Notes: generated from the letters alone by a model not told the origin. A DNA stretch of 64,000 bases from Exiguobacterium sp. s124 (GCF_018617485.1 NZ_JACSKH010000002.1:62001-126000), one strand, 5' to 3'; positions 1 through 8,311 are shown, numbered from the stretch's first letter. Made by a program: numbers and translations.

Positions 1-683
1 AAGACTCCAAAGAGTTGCGTGAACGAAGCTGACCCGTCGAGTAACGATAGCGCATAGACGGCGACGAGCCCTGCCGTGACCCATTCCGCAAGTGAAGTCA
101 TCGTGTAACCGATCAAGGTGGACCAACCCACGTTTGATCGTCGTGACGTGACAAATAGATAGAACGGGAGCATCGCACTCACCGCGAGTAACACCGGCCA
201 AATCCACGGTTTCGTCCCGACGAGCCCGCCTGCTGGGAAGATACCGAAGAGCACACCGATGGAAAGGATGGAAAGACCACTGATGAGTGTCGGGGTCATC
301 CAACCGATCGCACGGAGCAAGCGTTTTGTGTCCGTATATGGGCGATAGAGAGATGTCCGAAGGGCAATCCCAATCACTCCACCGAATCCGAGCATCCCAT
401 TCATTGAGTTCGTGATCCATGCCGTTTGGACGACTTTTCGCTTCGGTAATTGGATGTGTAACGAGCGGAGCAAAAAGTAATCGTATCCGGTCATCGTCAA
501 GACGGCGAATCCACCGAGTAGGATGAGTGTGAACTGTTCCCAACCGGTCAATTGTTTCAGTGTCGTGAAGGCGGTCGCGAGCGAGAGGTTTTTCAACTCT
601 TGTCCGCTCTGGAATAAAATCAATCCGATTAACGCTATAGGGATGAGCCATTTTAATTGTTTCCATGAAAAACGAGTGCGCAT
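1..683 (-). CDS. mprF: MprF-type lysylphosphatidylglycerol synthase/flippase, N-terminal part (cut by window edge)
   Basis: Only the first 227 codons are present; the gene runs off the left edge. I translated it from the minus strand starting at an ATG preceded by AAGGAG. The product begins with a short basic stretch and then repeated hydrophobic segments, with the family-like stretch TAWITNSMNGMLGFGG followed by RTSLYR, which matches the membrane flippase half of MprF. MprF makes and flips lysyl- or alanyl-phosphatidylglycerol, lowering surface negative charge and giving resistance to cationic peptides. The catalytic C-terminal half cannot be seen, so a stand-alone UPF0104-type membrane protein is the alternative. 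It is divergent from adaA. Confidence 0.75.
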   Translation of the reverse strand, partial: MRTRFSWKQLKWLIPIALIGLILFQSGQELKNLSLATAFTTLKQLTGWEQFTLILLGGFAVLTMTGYDYFLLRSLHIQLPKRKVVQTAWITNSMNGMLGFGGVIGIALRTSLYRPYTDTKRLLRAIGWMTPTLISGLSILSIGVLFGIFPAGGLVGTKPWIWPVLLAVSAMLPFYLFVTSRRSNVGWSTLIGYTMTSLAEWVTAGLVAVYALSLLDGSASFTQLFGV

Positions 684-854
684 GAGGTTTTCTCCTTATC
701 TGTCATATGACTGACAGCGTCTTCTAACTAAATCGTACTATAGGATACGATTGAAATCTGTAAAACGTTTCAAATGAGGGGATTGTAAGCGCAAGAAAAA
801 GGACGAAATATTGTTTTTATCTTTGCTACAGTGAAAGAAGAAAGGGGTGTGGAG

Positions 855-1403
855 ATGCTGACATTTGAAGAAAAATGGACGAAAGTGCTCGCTTGTGACG
901 CGACGTATGATGGACTATTTTATACAGCCGTGAAGACGACGGGAATTTATTGTCGACCATCGTGTCGTTCCCGCAAACCGAAAAAAGAGAATGTCGATTT
1001 TTATATGACAAGACAAGAGGTGGAAGCGAAAGGGTTTCGACCGTGCAAGCGATGCCAGCCAGAAGTCGAGCATGCCCCACACCGCGCGCTCGTCAAACAG
1101 GTGACGGTATATCTGATGGAACATTACAAGCAACCGATTCGTCTTGAACAGATTGCTGAGCATGTCCAGCTGAGTCCGTTCCATTTGGAGCGAACGTTCA
1201 CCCAAGCGACAGGAGAAACACCAAGGCAACTGTTGGAACGACTACGCATCGACAAGGCGGCTTATTTATTGCGAACGACTTCCATGAGCAATTTGACGGT
1301 CTGCTATGAGGTCGGGTTTCAAACGCCGTCGAACTTTTACCGAGTCTTTCGCCGAGTGAAAGGTTGTACACCGAATATGTATCGAAAAGGAGGGGACGTA
1401 TGA
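855..1403 (+). CDS. adaA: AdaA: methylphosphotriester-DNA methyltransferase and AraC-type activator
   Basis: The 182-residue protein starts at the ATG at 855, 9 bases after AAAGGGG; an in-frame GTG at 831 lies upstream of that site and is unlikely. The N-terminal half has the four zinc-binding cysteines of N-Ada (C33, C37 in YCRPSC; C64, C67 in CKRC); C33 is the expected methyl acceptor from phosphotriesters. The C-terminal half (about 85-180) is an AraC helix-turn-helix pair. The known role is to sense methylated DNA and switch on the alkylation response. It overlaps alkA by 4 bases (ATGA), and ogt follows, so it probably controls its own operon. A TAAGCGCAA at 786-794 resembles the E. coli Ada box and is a weak operator candidate. 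Confidence 0.9.
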   Translation: MLTFEEKWTKVLACDATYDGLFYTAVKTTGIYCRPSCRSRKPKKENVDFYMTRQEVEAKGFRPCKRCQPEVEHAPHRALVKQVTVYLMEHYKQPIRLEQIAEHVQLSPFHLERTFTQATGETPRQLLERLRIDKAAYLLRTTSMSNLTVCYEVGFQTPSNFYRVFRRVKGCTPNMYRKGGDV

Positions 1404-2293
1404 ACGATTTGTTACTAGACGTTCCGCAACCGTTTGATTTTAATGAATGTCTCGTCTTTTTAAGTCGGTCCGAGCAAGAGGTGCTACATGTCACGACGGA
1501 CGAGGCGATTCAAAAGTTGATGTTGATTGGGGAGCGTCCCATCCTCGTCGAACTTTTAGAAGAGCAAGACCACATTCGCGTGGTGTTCCCGGTCGATGAC
1601 GTTTCAGATACAGAAAAAGAATGCGTGGAACGTGAGGTACGTGACTGGTTAGACCTTGATCGTGATTTAACACCCTTTGAGGCGATGGGTGCAAAGGATG
1701 AATTGTTGGCACCATTGATCGAAGCGCATCGCGGGTTGCGGATGATTGGATTTCCAGATTTGTTCGAGGCACTCACATGGGCCATCATCGGGCAACAAAT
1801 CACGTTATCCTTCGCCTATACAGTCAAACGTCGATTCGTCGAACGATATGGAGATCAGCGAGTCATCGGAGATCAGGTGTACTGGACGTTCCCACGTGCA
1901 GAACGAATCGCTTTGCTTGAGCCGGAAGCGTTGCGCGAGCTTCAGTTTAATCGAAGAAAATCCGAGTATGTCATTGATATTGCACGGGAAATAACCAGCG
2001 GAAATCTATCGAAAGCGTTGCTACAATCACAATCTTCAGCTGACATTCGTCAACGGTTACTTTCCATACGTGGCGTCGGAGCCTGGACGGCAGACTATGT
2101 ATTGATGAAGTGTTTTCAGGACGCATCAGCCTTTCCCATCGCGGATGTCGGATTGCATCAAGCGATTCAACATCAATTAGGTACGCCTGAAAAGCCGACG
2201 ATTGAAGAAGTGAAGCGATACGGGGAGCGCTGGGAAGGTTGGGAAGGATACGCGACATTCTATCTGTGGAGGTCATTATATGGAGACGTATAA
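1400..2293 (+). CDS. alkA: DNA-3-methyladenine glycosylase II (AlkA family)
   Basis: The 297-residue product starts at the ATG overlapping the adaA stop, with AAGGAGG at 1387-1393. It is a HhH-GPD glycosylase: the hairpin reads SIRGVGAWTADYV and the catalytic Asp lies in the following FPIADVG. The N-terminal 100 residues are the AlkA-type beta domain. It excises 3-methyladenine and related alkylated bases, leaving abasic sites for AP endonuclease. Placement between adaA and ogt matches the adaptive-response gene sets of Bacilli and supports alkylation as the substrate rather than oxidised bases. The longer frame starting at 1364 lies inside adaA and is rejected. Confidence 0.88.
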   Translation: MNDLLLDVPQPFDFNECLVFLSRSEQEVLHVTTDEAIQKLMLIGERPILVELLEEQDHIRVVFPVDDVSDTEKECVEREVRDWLDLDRDLTPFEAMGAKDELLAPLIEAHRGLRMIGFPDLFEALTWAIIGQQITLSFAYTVKRRFVERYGDQRVIGDQVYWTFPRAERIALLEPEALRELQFNRRKSEYVIDIAREITSGNLSKALLQSQSSADIRQRLLSIRGVGAWTADYVLMKCFQDASAFPIADVGLHQAIQHQLGTPEKPTIEEVKRYGERWEGWEGYATFYLWRSLYGDV

Positions 2294-2762
2294 ATTAGAC
2301 ATGGAGACACCGATTGGCGTGATTGAAATCGTTGGGACAGAAACGGTCATTCAATCGATTCTATTCGTCGAACGAGAAGAGGTGCAATCGCCTGAATCAG
2401 GTATCCCAAATGTATTGAGACAGTGTAAGGAGGAACTCGATGCTTATTTTCAAGGGGAGAGGATGACGTTCTCCTTTCCGACTGAACAAACCGGTACAAC
2501 GTTTCAGCATGACGTATGGAAAGCGTTACAAACGATCCCTTATGCGGAGACGGCTTCCTATCGCGAACTCGCCGAACGCGTAGAACGACCTGCGGCTGTC
2601 CGGGCGGTCGGGGCGACGAACGGTCGCAACAAGCTGAGCATTGTTGTTCCATGTCATCGTGTCATCGGATCGAACGGGAAATTAACGGGGTATGCTGGCG
2701 GATTATGGCGAAAAGAATGGCTTTTGCACCACGAGAAACAAGTCGCACATCAAACCCAGTAA
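2280..2762 (+). CDS. ogt: methylated-DNA--[protein]-cysteine S-methyltransferase
   Basis: The 160-residue protein contains the suicide-acceptor motif PCHRV (C125) in the expected IVVPCHRVIG context, and a winged-helix DNA-binding region (SYRELAER, then RAVGATNGRN) before it. It transfers the methyl group from O6-methylguanine to its own cysteine. It starts 14 bases inside the end of alkA behind GGAGGT (2268-2273), so the two are translationally coupled. It is the last gene of the adaA-alkA-ogt repair operon. In Bacillus the equivalent protein is AdaB or Ogt; the sequence alone does not separate these names. Confidence 0.92.
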   Translation: METYKLDMETPIGVIEIVGTETVIQSILFVEREEVQSPESGIPNVLRQCKEELDAYFQGERMTFSFPTEQTGTTFQHDVWKALQTIPYAETASYRELAERVERPAAVRAVGATNGRNKLSIVVPCHRVIGSNGKLTGYAGGLWRKEWLLHHEKQVAHQTQ

Positions 2763-2809
2763 AAAAACATTTCCCCCTCCAAATCTGCTACACTAAAGGA
2801 GGTCCTATC

Positions 2810-2836
2810 GTGACGTCGGAATCGACGAAGTTATAG
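2810..2836 (+). CDS. possible 8-codon leader peptide before the DegV gene
   Basis: A very strong Shine-Dalgarno, AAAGGAGGT at 2795-2803, sits 6 bases before a GTG that opens an 8-codon frame (MTSESTKL) ending in TAG at 2834-2836. A TACACT that could serve as a -10 lies just upstream (2789-2794). The frame sits in an imperfect fold: TCCTAT pairs with ATAGGA around an inner GTCG/CGAC. The seen facts are the ribosome site, the frame and the inverted repeats; that it is translated or regulates degV is inference. It could equally be a chance frame next to a leftover ribosome site. Confidence 0.3.
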   Translation: MTSESTKL

Positions 2837-2877
2837 GATGATTCCCGTCACTTATGGAGAAGGTTTTGGAGGAATGT

Positions 2878-3741
2878 ATGATTAAATTACTAGCAGATTC
2901 AACATGTGACTTATCAGATGCAGTGCTTGAACAGTACAACATCGGGGTCGCGCCGTTGATCATTACGATGAACAATATGTCTTACCAGGACCGGGTGGAT
3001 ATCCAGCCGGATGATTTTTACGGAATGTTGGAAGCGCTCCCGGAATTCCCGACGACGGCGATGCCGAGCCCGGCGACGTTCTTGAAGTTGATGGAAGATG
3101 CGGTCGCTTCAGGTCACGAAGAGATTTTATGCATCTGTATGTCGAGCGGCACGAGCGGCTCGTATCAGTCAGCCGTAATCGGAAAAGAGTACTTTGAAGA
3201 AGCGCATCCTGACTCGACTGTAAAGATTCACGTCGTCGATTCTCGTTCGATGAGTCACGGTAGTGGCTGGTTGTTGCTGAAGAGTGCGCAGATGCGTGAA
3301 GCGGGTGCGACGTTCGAACAGCTCGTCGATTTCAATGAGACGTATAAGACGAAAGTGAAACACTTCTTGTCCGTGGATGACTTAGACCACTTGATCAAGA
3401 GCGGACGTATCTCAAATGCGAGTGCTATCATCGGAAAGCTACTCATGGTGAAGCCGATTATGAGCATGAAGGACGGCAAAGGTGCGATTGTTGCGAAGGA
3501 ACGTGGCACACGTAAAGTGTTGAAGCATTATACGGACGAGTTCGTGAAGCGCGTGAATCAGGACATCACGAATTTCGTGATCATCGGGTACACATCGGAT
3601 CAACGAATTGCCGAAAACTTAAAAGCGAAGATTGAAGCAGAAACAGATTTCGCAGGCGAGATTTACCTCATGCAGATGGGGGTTTCGGTCGGGACGCACG
3701 TTGGTCTCGGTGCCATCTCGATGTTCTTCGTGGAGAAATAA
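2878..3741 (+). CDS. DegV family fatty-acid-binding protein
   Basis: The 287-residue protein starts at the ATG at 2878 behind GGAGG (2868-2872); eight upstream in-frame codons include the ribosome site and are excluded. It opens with KLLADSTCDL and carries the DegV signature stretch PTTAMPSPATF and ICMSSGTSGSYQSA, typical of the two-domain DegV fold that holds a fatty acyl chain. In Firmicutes such proteins act as FakB, handing fatty acids to the FakA kinase; no fakA is in this window, so the exact role is open. A strong terminator follows directly. Confidence 0.88.
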   Translation: MIKLLADSTCDLSDAVLEQYNIGVAPLIITMNNMSYQDRVDIQPDDFYGMLEALPEFPTTAMPSPATFLKLMEDAVASGHEEILCICMSSGTSGSYQSAVIGKEYFEEAHPDSTVKIHVVDSRSMSHGSGWLLLKSAQMREAGATFEQLVDFNETYKTKVKHFLSVDDLDHLIKSGRISNASAIIGKLLMVKPIMSMKDGKGAIVAKERGTRKVLKHYTDEFVKRVNQDITNFVIIGYTSDQRIAENLKAKIEAETDFAGEIYLMQMGVSVGTHVGLGAISMFFVEK

Positions 3742-3744
3742 CAA

Positions 3745-3769
3745 AAGCCGTCTCATTGTGAGACGGCTT
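3745..3769. terminator. bidirectional intrinsic terminator between degV and the phosphatase gene
   Basis: An 11-bp perfect stem (AAGCCGTCTCA with its complement) with a 3-base loop lies between two convergent genes, with A-rich and T-rich flanks, so it can stop transcription from either side. Its end overlaps the stop codon of the minus-strand gene. Confidence 0.85.
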
Positions 3770-4310
3770 ATTTGTTGATCCAAATATGTTTGAGAATTGA
3801 ATCTTCATCACTGAAATCCAAGCGATAAACGTCTGGATTACGCATCTTACGCCATGTATCAAAGTCATATTGTGGGTCGAGATGTTGTAAGAGGAGCGCA
3901 AGTAAGTTGCCGTGTGTCACGAGTACTGTCGCGGCATGTTGAGATTGAGCACGCTCCACGACTTGTAGGATACGATTCGTCGCCTCCATACCAGATTCAG
4001 CATCAGGCAATTTGAACGTCGGGTCGATGAACGACTGACGTAACGGCGTCAGCCAGTCTTCGAGCGGTTCGTGGGACAGGATGCGTTCTCGCAGTAACGG
4101 TTCACGTTCGATTGAGAGCTGATGCGTATCGGCGAGTGGCGTTACCGAAGCGACCGCTCGGGTGTAATCACTGGAGATGATTCGGTCAATTGGAATCTCA
4201 CGAAAGAAGTCACTGAGCAGGAGTGCTTGCTCGTGTCCCGCTTCCGTCAGAGGTGCATCGGGTTCTTGACCGGTTGCGGAGCAGTGGCGAATCAGATAGA
4301 GCGTAGGCAT
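3768..4310 (-). CDS. histidine phosphatase (phosphoglycerate-mutase-like) family protein
   Basis: The 180-residue protein opens with MPTLYLIRHC; R8-H9 is the phosphohistidine motif, although the usual RHG(E/Q) reads RHC here. The second catalytic His lies in LVTHGN near residue 134, and an acidic general acid could be E67/E76 region. The family removes phosphates from small molecules or proteins; the natural substrate cannot be told from sequence. Length and fold agree with the short bacterial branch (about 180-200 residues). It is a single-gene unit, convergent with degV and divergent from mqo. Confidence 0.8.
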   Translation of the reverse strand: MPTLYLIRHCSATGQEPDAPLTEAGHEQALLLSDFFREIPIDRIISSDYTRAVASVTPLADTHQLSIEREPLLRERILSHEPLEDWLTPLRQSFIDPTFKLPDAESGMEATNRILQVVERAQSQHAATVLVTHGNLLALLLQHLDPQYDFDTWRKMRNPDVYRLDFSDEDSILKHIWINK

Positions 4311-4400
4311 AGTGGATTCTCCTTTGCTGTGTAAAAAATCATTGTATCTTATGTTATGAACAAACCTGCAAGTTTCAATATAAAAAATTGTACATAACCC

Positions 4401-4445
4401 TTATCATTCATCACAAAAGAGTTATAATCGGTATAACGATTATAA
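4401..4445 (+). promoter_or_regulatory. mqo promoter with a 9-6-9 perfect inverted repeat
   Basis: TTATCA (4401-4406) and TATAAT (4423-4428) are spaced by 16 bases. The TATAAT is part of a perfect dyad: TTATAATCG at 4422-4430 and its complement CGATTATAA at 4437-4445, separated by 6 bases. The arms resemble Fur/PerR-family half sites (TTATAAT/ATTATAA), but the spacing is longer than the classical 7-1-7 box. An operator overlapping the -10 would act as a repressor site. Confidence 0.5.
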
Positions 4446-4517
4446 AATATACGATTGAAGAATGGGGATTCTCCGGTTGTATAACAAAAAAATTCAGGGG
4501 ATAAGGATGGGGTTTTC

Positions 4518-6017
4518 ATGAGCAGTACGCAAACGAGAACAGACGTCATTTTGATTGGGGCAGGCATTATGAGCGCAACGCTCGGTTCACTCTTTAAAGA
4601 GCTCGTACCAGAGTGGAACATCAAAGTGTTCGAAAAACTCGATGCAGCAGGGGAAGAAAGTTCAAACGAATGGAACAACGCAGGTACGGGACACGCCGCA
4701 CTGTGCGAATTAAACTATACAACGGAGAACGCGGATGGGACGATCGACATTTCCAAAGCGGTCAACGTCAACGAACAGTTCCAAATCTCGCGTCAATTTT
4801 GGGCGCACCTCGTCAAACAAGGATTGATTGAAAATCCAGGTGCCTTCATTCGCTCGATTCCACATATGAGTATGGTCCAAGGGGAGAAGAATGTCGACTT
4901 CTTGAAACGCCGTTTGGAAGCGCTCACAACGAATCCGCTGTTTGAAGGCATGGTCTTGTCGGACGATCCGAGTCAGTTACGGGAATGGTTCCCGCTCATC
5001 ATGGACGGACGGACATCGGACGAACCGATTGCCGCGACGAAGATTGATTCCGGAACGGATGTGAACTTTGGTGCGTTGACACGTATGTTGTTTGACCATC
5101 TCACATCGAACGGGGTCGAGGTCAACTACGGCCATAGCGTCGAGGACGTCAAGCGTCTCGACAACGGTCTTTGGGAAGTGAAAGTGAAAGACTTGTCTGC
5201 GAACAAAATTGAGACGCATACGGCACCATTCCTCTTCATCGGAGGAGGAGGAGGAAGTTTGCCACTCTTACAGAAAACAGGAATCTCGGAGTCGAAACAA
5301 ATCGGTGGGTTCCCGGTCAGTGGGCTCTTCCTCGTCTGTAAAAATCGTGAGGTCATCGAGCAACATCATGCGAAAGTCTACGGGAAGGCGAAAGTTGGGG
5401 CACCACCGATGTCGGTACCGCACCTCGATACGCGCTTTATCGATGGACGAAAAGAGTTGTTGTTTGGACCGTTCGCCGGCTTTACACCGAAATTCTTGAA
5501 AACAGGTTCGAATTTAGATTTGATTCGTTCAGTCAAACCGAACAACGTCATCACGATGCTTGCGGCAGGGGCAAAAGAGATGCCACTCACGAAATACTTG
5601 ATCGAGCAGGTACTCTTGTCACACGACAAGCGCATGGATGAACTTCGTGAATTCATTCCGAATGCTAAGAATGAAGATTGGGAGATTGTCGTGGCCGGAC
5701 AACGGGTTCAGGTCATTAAAGATACACCGCAAGGCAAAGGGACGCTTCAATTCGGTACAGAAGTCGTCAGCGCGGAAGATGGATCGGTCGCGGCACTTCT
5801 CGGTGCTTCTCCAGGTGCATCGACTGCCGTTCACGTCATGTTGAAAGTACTCGAACAGTGCTTCCCGCAACAGTTACCGGAATGGGAAGAGAAAATCAAA
5901 GAGATGGTTCCGTCTTATGGCTTGAAGCTTTCGGATCATCCTGACCTATTCAAGACGATTCATGAATCGACAGCGGTCACACTCGGTTTAGAAGAAAAAG
6001 ATATGGTCCACAACTGA
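4518..6017 (+). CDS. mqo: malate:quinone oxidoreductase
   Basis: The 499-residue product has the FAD-binding start [15 protein letters not shown] (about 9-23), the Mqo-specific [23 protein letters not shown] region split over residues 45-70, and the [11 protein letters not shown] and FPVSGLF stretches. It is a peripheral membrane flavoenzyme that oxidises malate to oxaloacetate and passes electrons to quinone, feeding the respiratory chain. The length matches the family. It is transcribed alone from the dyad-containing promoter and ends at a terminator. The ribosome site is GGGGATAAGGA, upstream of the ATG. Confidence 0.95.
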   Translation: MSSTQTRTDVILIGAGIMSATLGSLFKELVPEWNIKVFEKLDAAGEESSNEWNNAGTGHAALCELNYTTENADGTIDISKAVNVNEQFQISRQFWAHLVKQGLIENPGAFIRSIPHMSMVQGEKNVDFLKRRLEALTTNPLFEGMVLSDDPSQLREWFPLIMDGRTSDEPIAATKIDSGTDVNFGALTRMLFDHLTSNGVEVNYGHSVEDVKRLDNGLWEVKVKDLSANKIETHTAPFLFIGGGGGSLPLLQKTGISESKQIGGFPVSGLFLVCKNREVIEQHHAKVYGKAKVGAPPMSVPHLDTRFIDGRKELLFGPFAGFTPKFLKTGSNLDLIRSVKPNNVITMLAAGAKEMPLTKYLIEQVLLSHDKRMDELREFIPNAKNEDWEIVVAGQRVQVIKDTPQGKGTLQFGTEVVSAEDGSVAALLGASPGASTAVHVMLKVLEQCFPQQLPEWEEKIKEMVPSYGLKLSDHPDLFKTIHESTAVTLGLEEKDMVHN

Positions 6018-6027
6018 AGAGGATGAG

Positions 6028-6081
6028 GCGAGTATACAATCGTATGCTCGCTTTTTTGAATCGTATGCTCGCTTTTTTGAA
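6028..6081 (+). terminator. mqo terminator whose 3' half is tandemly duplicated
   Basis: The stem GCGAGTATAC (6028-6037) pairs with GTATGCTCGC (6042-6051) through one G-T pair and is followed by six T residues. A 21-base unit covering the 3' arm and T tract (6040-6060) is repeated exactly at 6061-6081, leaving a second orphan 3' arm plus T tract. Confidence 0.85.
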
Positions 6082-6088
6082 TAGAAAA

Positions 6089-6111
6089 AAGCGACCATTA
6101 TTCGGTCGCTT
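6089..6111 (-). terminator. terminator of the PAS-chemoreceptor gene
   Basis: The stem AAGCGACC with its complement, loop of 7 bases, followed on the minus strand by a run of T residues. It overlaps the stop codon of the minus-strand gene and faces the mqo terminator. Confidence 0.8.
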
Positions 6112-7024
6112 ACACCATTTTAAGAAACGTCTTCGCCTGTTGCTCGAGCGTAGCGGCTGAATCGGCTAATTTTTCGAACTCCCGCACCGTCTGCTCGAGT
6201 TGTCCGGAGCTGTCTTGGACTTTATGAGAGATGCGCCCAATGCTCGTCGACACGTCATCGATGCGTTTGACAATCCCTTCGATGTTGGTATTCACTTCCG
6301 TAATGGAGAGGGATACTTTATTCGACAGGTTGCGTACTTCCGTTGCGACGACATTGAACCCCCGTCCATGTTCACCTGCGCGTGCCGCCTCGATGGCTGC
6401 ATTGAGAGCGAGCAGGTTGGTTTGAGCAGCAATTTCGCGAATCGTCCGGACGATGTCTGTAATCGTCTTTGCCTCTTGTTGGAGTGCAAGCAAGTGCTCC
6501 CGATTTTGAATCGATTCGGCTTCGATTTGTTTAACGTTCTCTAGCACATGTTCCCCGTCCTGCTTTCCTAGCTTAGACTGAGTGGATAAATACTCCGATG
6601 TTTCTTGAAGGTCATTTGCCATGTGGAGGACATCCTGTTGACGAGACGTGATATCGGCCGCAATCTTAGATACACCGATGACACGCTGGTTCGTGTCATC
6701 GAAAATCGGCATATAAGTCGCCTCTAGCCAAATACTATGGCCATCGGCGGCACGTCGTTCGATTTTGTCGTGATAGCTTAACCCTTGCATCAGTTTCCGC
6801 CAAAACAGTTCGTACTGGGGACTGTTCGCAAACTCAGGCAAGCAAAGGTCGCGATGGGGACGTCCCATCAGCTCATTGACTTCATAGCCCATCGTTCTTG
6901 CGAAAATCTCATTGACGTAAGCGACACGGCGATTTTCATCAAAACGAATGATGGCTAAATTATTTTCGATGGCCCGGACAACATGCGTATCGGTGACATG
7001 GGTCGTACTAGAGTGCAGTTGCAT
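6110..7024 (-). CDS. soluble PAS-domain methyl-accepting chemotaxis-type protein
   Basis: The 304-residue protein has no membrane segment. Residues 15-130 form one PAS domain (IIRFDENRRVAYVNEIF, then the PAC-like YMPIFDDTNQRVIGVSKIAADIT). Residues 170-304 form the antiparallel coiled coil of a chemoreceptor, with the highly conserved tip IREIAAQTNLLALNAAIEAA followed by RAGEHGRGF. Such tips bind CheA/CheW. The cytosolic layout suggests sensing of an internal cue such as redox or energy state; whether the PAS binds a cofactor cannot be told. It is short for a receptor and no other chemotaxis genes are nearby. Confidence 0.88.
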   Translation of the reverse strand: MQLHSSTTHVTDTHVVRAIENNLAIIRFDENRRVAYVNEIFARTMGYEVNELMGRPHRDLCLPEFANSPQYELFWRKLMQGLSYHDKIERRAADGHSIWLEATYMPIFDDTNQRVIGVSKIAADITSRQQDVLHMANDLQETSEYLSTQSKLGKQDGEHVLENVKQIEAESIQNREHLLALQQEAKTITDIVRTIREIAAQTNLLALNAAIEAARAGEHGRGFNVVATEVRNLSNKVSLSITEVNTNIEGIVKRIDDVSTSIGRISHKVQDSSGQLEQTVREFEKLADSAATLEQQAKTFLKMV

Positions 7025-7115
7025 CCTAACATCCTCCCTATATCAATTGAGTTATTTTTATTAGGATACCCCATAATTGTAAAAATAAGTATATTATTGT
7101 GACAGAACAAAAAAA

Positions 7116-7139
7116 GACCGCTTCCGCGGGGAAGGGGTC
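7116..7139 (-). terminator. terminator of the CarD-family gene
   Basis: On the minus strand a 10-bp stem with one mismatch (outer GACC/GGTC) and a 4-base loop is followed by TTTTTTT. It overlaps the CDS stop. Confidence 0.7.
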
Positions 7140-7656
7140 AAGGTGTGAGTGTCGCCATGCTTTCATGTAAGTATTCAGATATGTTGCGCTCAATGTCGCT
7201 TTCTGAACGATTGAGAGCAAGTGAGATTTCTTTCACCAAAATGGTTTTGGCGTTCTCTAGAATCTTACGATCTTGTTCGTATAGCTTCTTGTTGGCGTGG
7301 AGCGCTTCGATGTGTCGACGGCTCAGTGTATTGACGACTTGAGCGATGTCGTGACGATTTCCTGAATGGACGACATTTAAAAATTCCCGATTCCGGTTGT
7401 TCGAATGTGGATTCCATTCAACGCCAGGCGAACGGAACGACTCTAAAATTTCTAATGCTTCGTCTGCTTCGAGCAACGTCAACATCATCACATTGTCATT
7501 ATCGACCGGAATACTGATCTGTAATTTCTGTGAGTTGTTGATCGGGTGAAGCGTATAGTACGATTTCGTTTCTCCTGCGACCGTTTTGTCCGAAATGTCG
7601 TCGATCCGACATACGCCATGGGTCGAGTAGATGATTAAGTCTCCAGCTTTAAACAA
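7138..7656 (-). CDS. CarD/CdnL-family RNA polymerase-binding regulator
   Basis: I place the start at the TTG at 7656, giving 172 residues that begin MFKAGDLIIYSTHGVC. The reason is AAGGAAGAGGTGAT at 7661-7674, an extended match to the anti-Shine-Dalgarno, ending 4 bases before the TTG; the ATG codons further upstream sit before it. The N-terminal 60 residues are the CarD_CdnL_TRCF Tudor-like domain that binds the RNA polymerase beta subunit; the rest is a helical domain expected to touch promoter DNA. Family members stabilise open complexes and tune rRNA or stress promoters. It is a single-gene unit. Confidence 0.82.
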   Translation of the reverse strand: MFKAGDLIIYSTHGVCRIDDISDKTVAGETKSYYTLHPINNSQKLQISIPVDNDNVMMLTLLEADEALEILESFRSPGVEWNPHSNNRNREFLNVVHSGNRHDIAQVVNTLSRRHIEALHANKKLYEQDRKILENAKTILVKEISLALNRSESDIERNISEYLHESMATLTP

Positions 7657-7746
7657 GTCGATCACCTCTTCCTTATCTATAAGCATAGTCATTCAGAAGG
7701 TGAAATGTCAACTAGGTTGACGTTTAGTGAAATGTATGCATACAAA

Positions 7747-7775
7747 AATCGCGGCGAGTTTAACCCGACGCGATT
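7747..7775 (-). terminator. probable terminator of the MarR gene
   Basis: AATCGCG pairs with CGCGATT across a 15-base interior that can itself pair partly; T residues follow on the minus strand. It overlaps the last codon of the MarR gene. Confidence 0.5.
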
Positions 7776-8199
7776 ATAGTTTCCAGTCCATCCGTAGAAT
7801 GGTTTTCAGTTGATCGAACGCCTCTTGTCCGATGCCTTCTTGAATCCGTTGCTCGAGTTGCGCTTTGAGCGTCTCGTTCTGTTCATAACAAGTATGGCCG
7901 AGTGGGGTCAACTCGATACATTTGTCCTTTCGATTTTGCGGATGGTCCGTCACAAGAACGAGCGCTTTTCCTTCCAAGTTCTTAATCAGTTTATGAATCG
8001 CTTGCCGAGAGATGTGGACACTTCGCGTGACCTCGGCGATGGTCGTTTTTGATTGATAAAGTGTAGCGAGAATGTACCATTCCGAGTTTGAGATGTGGAT
8101 GTCACTCTGCTCATTCCAGGATTGTTCACTCATGCGTCGAACTTGATCGTTTCGTTCTGTGAGTAAATCAAGTAGACGGGTTGACGTTGATGGAGTCAA
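7774..8199 (-). CDS. MarR family transcriptional regulator
   Basis: The 141-residue protein starts at a TTG at 8199 behind GAGGAGTGA with 6 bases spacing. Residues 35-100 give the winged helix-turn-helix of MarR (SNSEWYILATLY, TIAEVTRSVHISRQAIHKLIKNLE), and the wing region follows with KDKCIELTPLG. Such dimers usually repress nearby genes or efflux systems and respond to small aromatics or oxidants. It lies downstream of the alcohol dehydrogenase on the same strand, behind a terminator, so it is probably separately transcribed. Its target is not evident. Confidence 0.85.
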   Translation of the reverse strand: MTPSTSTRLLDLLTERNDQVRRMSEQSWNEQSDIHISNSEWYILATLYQSKTTIAEVTRSVHISRQAIHKLIKNLEGKALVLVTDHPQNRKDKCIELTPLGHTCYEQNETLKAQLEQRIQEGIGQEAFDQLKTILRMDWKL

Positions 8200-8286
8200 A
8201 TCAAGTCACTCCTCTTTCGTTTCCAGGTTTTTAGACGTTCCTAACTATACAAAAGCAACTATACCCCGTCAACGTCAATCTAGAAC

Positions 8287-8311
8287 AAAACGAGGCACGT
8301 GGCCTCGTTTT
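8287..8311. terminator. terminator after the alcohol dehydrogenase gene
   Basis: AAAACGAGGC pairs perfectly with GCCTCGTTTT around a 5-base loop. It lies between adh and the MarR gene, and its symmetric A and T flanks work on either strand. Confidence 0.85.
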
